Source: Metabacillus malikii (GTDB lineage: Bacteria > Bacillota > Bacilli > Bacillales > Bacillaceae). From it: a DNA stretch of 64,000 nucleotides. Position 1 is the first letter of the stretch; every line of letters starts with the position of its first letter. Shown here one piece after another: positions 61,255-64,000 of this stretch. Made by a program: the position numbers and the translations under genes. The notes beneath the pieces are model-generated. The model did not search any database. It was not told the DNA's origin and worked only from the letters and a program-made list of their open reading frames with translations. Location of the stretch: NCBI RefSeq assembly GCF_030813355.1, contig NZ_JAUSUD010000015.1, positions 50,543-114,542 on the forward strand. The letters run 5' to 3'.

Positions 61255-61698
61255 ATGATTGGTATGAATATACGTATTTTGCGAAAGAAGAATAAATGGA
61301 GCCAAGAGATGCTGGCGGAAAAGGTGGATGTTTCACGGCAGACTGTTGCGAAGTGGGAAAATGGTGAGGCATTGCCTGACATTCATAAATGTAAAAACCT
61401 TGCTGCACTATTTCAAGTTTCGTTGGAGCAACTTGCTGAAGATATGAATGAAGAAGAAGTTGAGCAACTAGGACCTAAGGGTAAGCAATTTTTCGGTGTC
61501 GTTAAGGTAGGAGAACGAGGTCAAATAGTAATTCCAAAACAGGCGCGTGATCTGTATCAAATTCAGGCAGGAGATAAACTAATTGTCCTTGGAGAAGATG
61601 CCACAAAAGGAATTGCAGTATTAAAAAGTGAAGGCTTTTTAGAATTTGCTGATATGATTCGCCGAGCTGAGACTGCAGCAGATGGGGAATTAGAATGA
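61255..61698 (+). CDS. XRE helix-turn-helix fused to AbrB-like domain
   Basis: A 147-aa two-domain regulator. Residues 1-62: XRE-type HTH (IRILRKKNKWSQEMLAEKVDVSRQTVAKWENG). Residues 76-125: SpoVT/AbrB swapped-hairpin domain (GVVKVGERGQIVIPKQARDLYQI, GDKLIVLGED). Both domains can bind DNA; proteins of this design occur in Bacilli. Its stop overlaps the start of a glycosyltransferase gene (ATGA), so it probably controls its own operon. ATG at 61255 with AAGGAG upstream. Confidence 0.87.
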   Translation: MIGMNIRILRKKNKWSQEMLAEKVDVSRQTVAKWENGEALPDIHKCKNLAALFQVSLEQLAEDMNEEEVEQLGPKGKQFFGVVKVGERGQIVIPKQARDLYQIQAGDKLIVLGEDATKGIAVLKSEGFLEFADMIRRAETAADGELE

Positions 61699-62888
61699 GT
61701 AAAATTGTCTTCTTCTCAATTCCGGCACATGGTCACACAAATCCAACCATTCCAGTTGTAGCAGAACTCGTAAAGTGTGGACATGATGTATGGTATTATT
61801 CATTCAATGAATTTCAAGCAAAAATCGAGGGAACTGGTGCAACATTTATTTCTTGTGACAATTACCTACCGCCTATTTCACAGAAGGAACTAAATCGCAA
61901 GGCTGGCAAGGATTTTGCAGCATTAATTGAAATGGTTGTAGACACGACGATTGCATTAGATGAAATGGTTTGTTCTCAACTTAAGGACATACAACCTGAT
62001 TGCATCGTATCAGATTCCGTTTGCTTTTGGGGGAAACTATTTGCGAAGAAATTAGCGATTCCATATATTTGTTCTACGACAACCTTTGCTTTTAATCAAC
62101 ATACAGCAAAGCTAATGAAAAAAGGGGTTACTGAAGTAATCCGAATGATTTTTGGTATGGCGCGGATAAATAAAAAAATAAAGTTATTGAAAGATTATGG
62201 ATATGATGTAGACAATTTTGTATCGATTATCCAAAATGACAACGACACAAATACGATCGTCTACACATCAAAAGAGTTTCAACCAATGGCTGAGACATTT
62301 TCATCAAAATATGCCTTTGTCGGTCCATCTATTAAGCAACACAAACAGGAACCTGTAATGGAGAAAAGTAAAAAGCTAGTCTATGTATCTCTGGGAACCG
62401 TTCTTAATCAAAATAAGCAATTTTACCACAACTGTATTTCTGCTTTTGAAAATAGTGAATACAACGTAATTATGGCTGTTGGTGAAAAAACAGACATAAG
62501 CACTCTCGGGGAGATTCCTGGCAATTTCACGATTGAACCATTTGTGGATCAACTTGCTATATTACAACAAGCGGACGTTTTTATTACACATTGTGGAATG
62601 AATAGTGTAAATGAAAGTCTCTACTATGGAGTTCCAATGGTATTATACCCATTGCATAGTGAACAAGGTGCTGTTGCAGCTCGGGCGGCTGAACTTGGTG
62701 CTGGGATTAGACTTACAAGTACGAAGCCGAAGCATTTGAAGCATGCAGTGGATGAAATCTTACTAGATAAATCATATGAAGAAAATGCAAAAAAACTTTC
62801 CGAAAGCTTTCATCGTGCAGGTGGTGCCAAGCTAGCTGCAAAGGTGATTATTTCTCATATAAAAGCGTACAATGTAAATCAACATTAA
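61695..62888 (+). CDS. Macrolide-type (MGT) UDP-glycosyltransferase
   Basis: A 397-aa GT1-family enzyme: N-terminal acceptor domain starting KIVFFSIPAHGHTNPTIPVV with the catalytic His in HGH, and a C-terminal donor domain with VYVSLGTVLNQN and the sugar-nucleotide motif VFITHCGMNSVNESLYYGVPMV split by the HCG core. Relatives include B. subtilis YjiC/YojK and the macrolide-inactivating Mgt. Transfers glucose from UDP-glucose to hydrophobic acceptors such as macrolides, flavonoids or diglycerides; the acceptor cannot be told. Co-translated with the XRE-AbrB regulator, which suggests induction by a toxic compound. Confidence 0.87.
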   Translation: MSKIVFFSIPAHGHTNPTIPVVAELVKCGHDVWYYSFNEFQAKIEGTGATFISCDNYLPPISQKELNRKAGKDFAALIEMVVDTTIALDEMVCSQLKDIQPDCIVSDSVCFWGKLFAKKLAIPYICSTTTFAFNQHTAKLMKKGVTEVIRMIFGMARINKKIKLLKDYGYDVDNFVSIIQNDNDTNTIVYTSKEFQPMAETFSSKYAFVGPSIKQHKQEPVMEKSKKLVYVSLGTVLNQNKQFYHNCISAFENSEYNVIMAVGEKTDISTLGEIPGNFTIEPFVDQLAILQQADVFITHCGMNSVNESLYYGVPMVLYPLHSEQGAVAARAAELGAGIRLTSTKPKHLKHAVDEILLDKSYEENAKKLSESFHRAGGAKLAAKVIISHIKAYNVNQH

Positions 62889-62922
62889 CACGTGGAGGTT
62901 TAAACCTTTCATGTGTTTTTTA
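62887..62922. terminator. Terminator between convergent genes
   Basis: AACACGTG pairs with CATGTGTT, with an inner AGGTTTAAACCT palindrome, followed by TTTT. Confidence 0.82.
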
Positions 62923-62942
62923 TACTCTAGGAGGAATGTCAA

Positions 62943-63545
62943 CTATAGGTTAATAGATAGAAACTTTCCAAACGCCCGCATATCTTCAATTTCTTCTTTA
63001 TTCTGTGTTTCAGATATCTCAGTTAATAATATATCTCTCACTTTATTCACATTTTGAAGGGAATGATACAACAAAGCTAAATGATAGAGTGAGCTATCAT
63101 TATGTTTTTCAAGTTCATCGATTACGTCATGAACAGTTTGGAAACGATGGAAATATGGCATAACAACTTGCTCGATATCCTCTAGTAACATTTCTTCTAA
63201 TTTCTCTACATTTGTATGACTTTCGATGACATACCACTTGTCGATCCCGTCCTTTATAGAGGAGATGGATGTTTGCAAGACACTATCAACTACTTGAGGG
63301 TATTTTCCTACAGGATAACCAGAAAATTGCAAATAACTCGGTGTATAAATTGCTTTTGAAAAAATACCTAAGTTTATTCGAAAATCCACTCTTTCAGTAT
63401 CATTCCATTTAGAACCTTGAACATTTAATGTATATGCAAGCTCATTCGTTTCTTTATAATAATTGTTACCTTTCTTTTTGAAACCAAGCTCCTTCAATAA
63501 GGGTGAGATTGTGTTTTTTTTAATATGTTCGTAGATTTGTTTCAC
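62943..63545 (-). CDS. DUF4304 domain protein
   Basis: About 200 aa. The opening YEHIKKNTISPLLKELGFKKKGNNYYKET and the stretch NVQGSKWNDTERVDFRINLGIF are the DUF4304 pattern, found in Gram-positive soluble proteins of unknown function. The GTG at 63545 is preferred because GGAGG lies seven bases upstream; the ATG at 63575 lacks a site. Single gene, convergent to the glycosyltransferase. Confidence 0.8.
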   Translation of the reverse strand: MKQIYEHIKKNTISPLLKELGFKKKGNNYYKETNELAYTLNVQGSKWNDTERVDFRINLGIFSKAIYTPSYLQFSGYPVGKYPQVVDSVLQTSISSIKDGIDKWYVIESHTNVEKLEEMLLEDIEQVVMPYFHRFQTVHDVIDELEKHNDSSLYHLALLYHSLQNVNKVRDILLTEISETQNKEEIEDMRAFGKFLSINL

Positions 63546-64000
63546 ATGAATTCCTCCTATCAAAAATGCTTTCATAGATTAACATCATCTCAATTCTGTA
63601 TCTGGTGAATTCTACGTACAAATGACGGTCTCATTATCAATCGACGATGCACACCTATTGTTTATTTAAAACGCCATGTGCTAACTATTACATATATTAG
63701 CAAAAGTAACTGTTCTTATAAATAGATTACATAACTCTCAATTAAGACTCAGGTTAACAATCTCTATTTCTCATTGATTAATAGACACCAACATGGTATG
63801 ACTATTATGTAAGGGTATACATGACAAAAACAGGAAGAAGAAATAGCTTGTGACGGTGAAAGAGCGATGAAATATTTGGGAGTAGGTGGAAGCATGAGAA
63901 CCGTCCGAGACCACTGAAAAACACCACCTAAATAATGGGAAATGAACAAAAATATAAAATAAAAACAGAAAAACCCCCGTAATTTGGTATAATATAGTCG
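63546..64000. other. Right-edge gap with a partial repeat end
   Basis: No gene was found in the last 455 bp. GGAAGCATGAGAACCGTCCGAGACCACTGAAAAA is present in two joined pieces at 63888-63921: a palindrome half and then the first 11 bases of the MITE-like end (CCACTGAAAAA, 63911-63921). TTTGGTATAATATAG at the very end looks like a -10 region for a gene beyond the window. Confidence 0.5.

Overview
The window comes from a low-GC Gram-positive spore-former of the Bacillaceae. The evidence is AAGGAGG-type ribosome binding sites, frequent TTG and GTG starts, and clear Bacillus-type genes: arsRBC, the MhqR regulon, cypC, ywbE, YvbK-type and YceI-type genes, and meso-diaminopimelate dehydrogenase. 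The genus cannot be fixed from the sequence alone. No rRNA, tRNA, CRISPR array or prophage was seen.

Layout. 0-4 kb: sugar utilisation (5' part of a GH51 arabinofuranosidase, an ArsR-type and an AraC regulator, a GH4 alpha-galactosidase). 4.5-9 kb: cell-envelope proteins (a large LPETA-anchored surface protein with a 28-unit hexapeptide stalk, and an OmpA-domain lipoprotein). 9.8-15 kb: a NarL-type two-component system plus a three-gene ABC-2 exporter, arranged like LnrJKLMN (linearmycin resistance), but the response regulator is frameshifted. 15.6-18.1 kb: small stand-alone genes. 18.2-22.2 kb: an envelope-stress locus (His/Gly-rich membrane protein, PspA, membrane protein, OmpR-type two-component system). 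22.4-26.6 kb: an arsenic island with an organoarsenical half (arsN1, small ORF, MarR, arsI) and an inorganic half (arsR, arsB, arsC). 26.9-30.6 kb: P450 peroxygenase cypC and a PAS-GGDEF-EAL protein. 30.7-32.1 kb: an IS4-family insertion sequence. 32.4-38.6 kb: an MhqR quinone/electrophile detoxification regulon. 40.5-46.5 kb: a carbohydrate-binding lipoprotein, an OmpR-type two-component system, a VTC-domain protein and a DUF4956 membrane protein, linked by shared promoter repeats. 47-53 kb: small genes, three decayed genes, ddh and c-di-GMP genes. 53.9-57.7 kb: a dehydrogenase/glycosidase pair. 57.7-63.5 kb: a CarH-like MerR regulator, a chloroperoxidase-like hydrolase, a cupin, an XRE-AbrB regulator overlapping a glycosyltransferase, and a DUF4304 gene.

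Three regulatory circuits can be read directly from repeated sites. (1) A 13-bp box TTG(T/C)AAA(N)TGCAA stands before arsN1, the cysteine-rich marR and arsI. (2) 11-bp-spaced TTAAGGT repeats followed by TAATAATG stand before the carbohydrate-binding lipoprotein and the VTC gene, with the two-component genes between them. (3) ATCTCGAWTTCGAGAT palindromes stand before yceI and mhqA.

The window is rich in small interspersed repeats: a 129-bp GC-rich core with terminal inverted ends (one copy carries a 156-bp insert that folds into nested helices), a 268-bp unit around that core with 13-bp terminal repeats, gggacggttctt hairpins, GGGACAGTCCC arrays with an exact 39-nt period, and 21-nt phased repeats on both sides of cypC. 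Two homopolymer frameshifts and one nonsense codon mean the reads behind this assembly should be checked before those genes are called dead.
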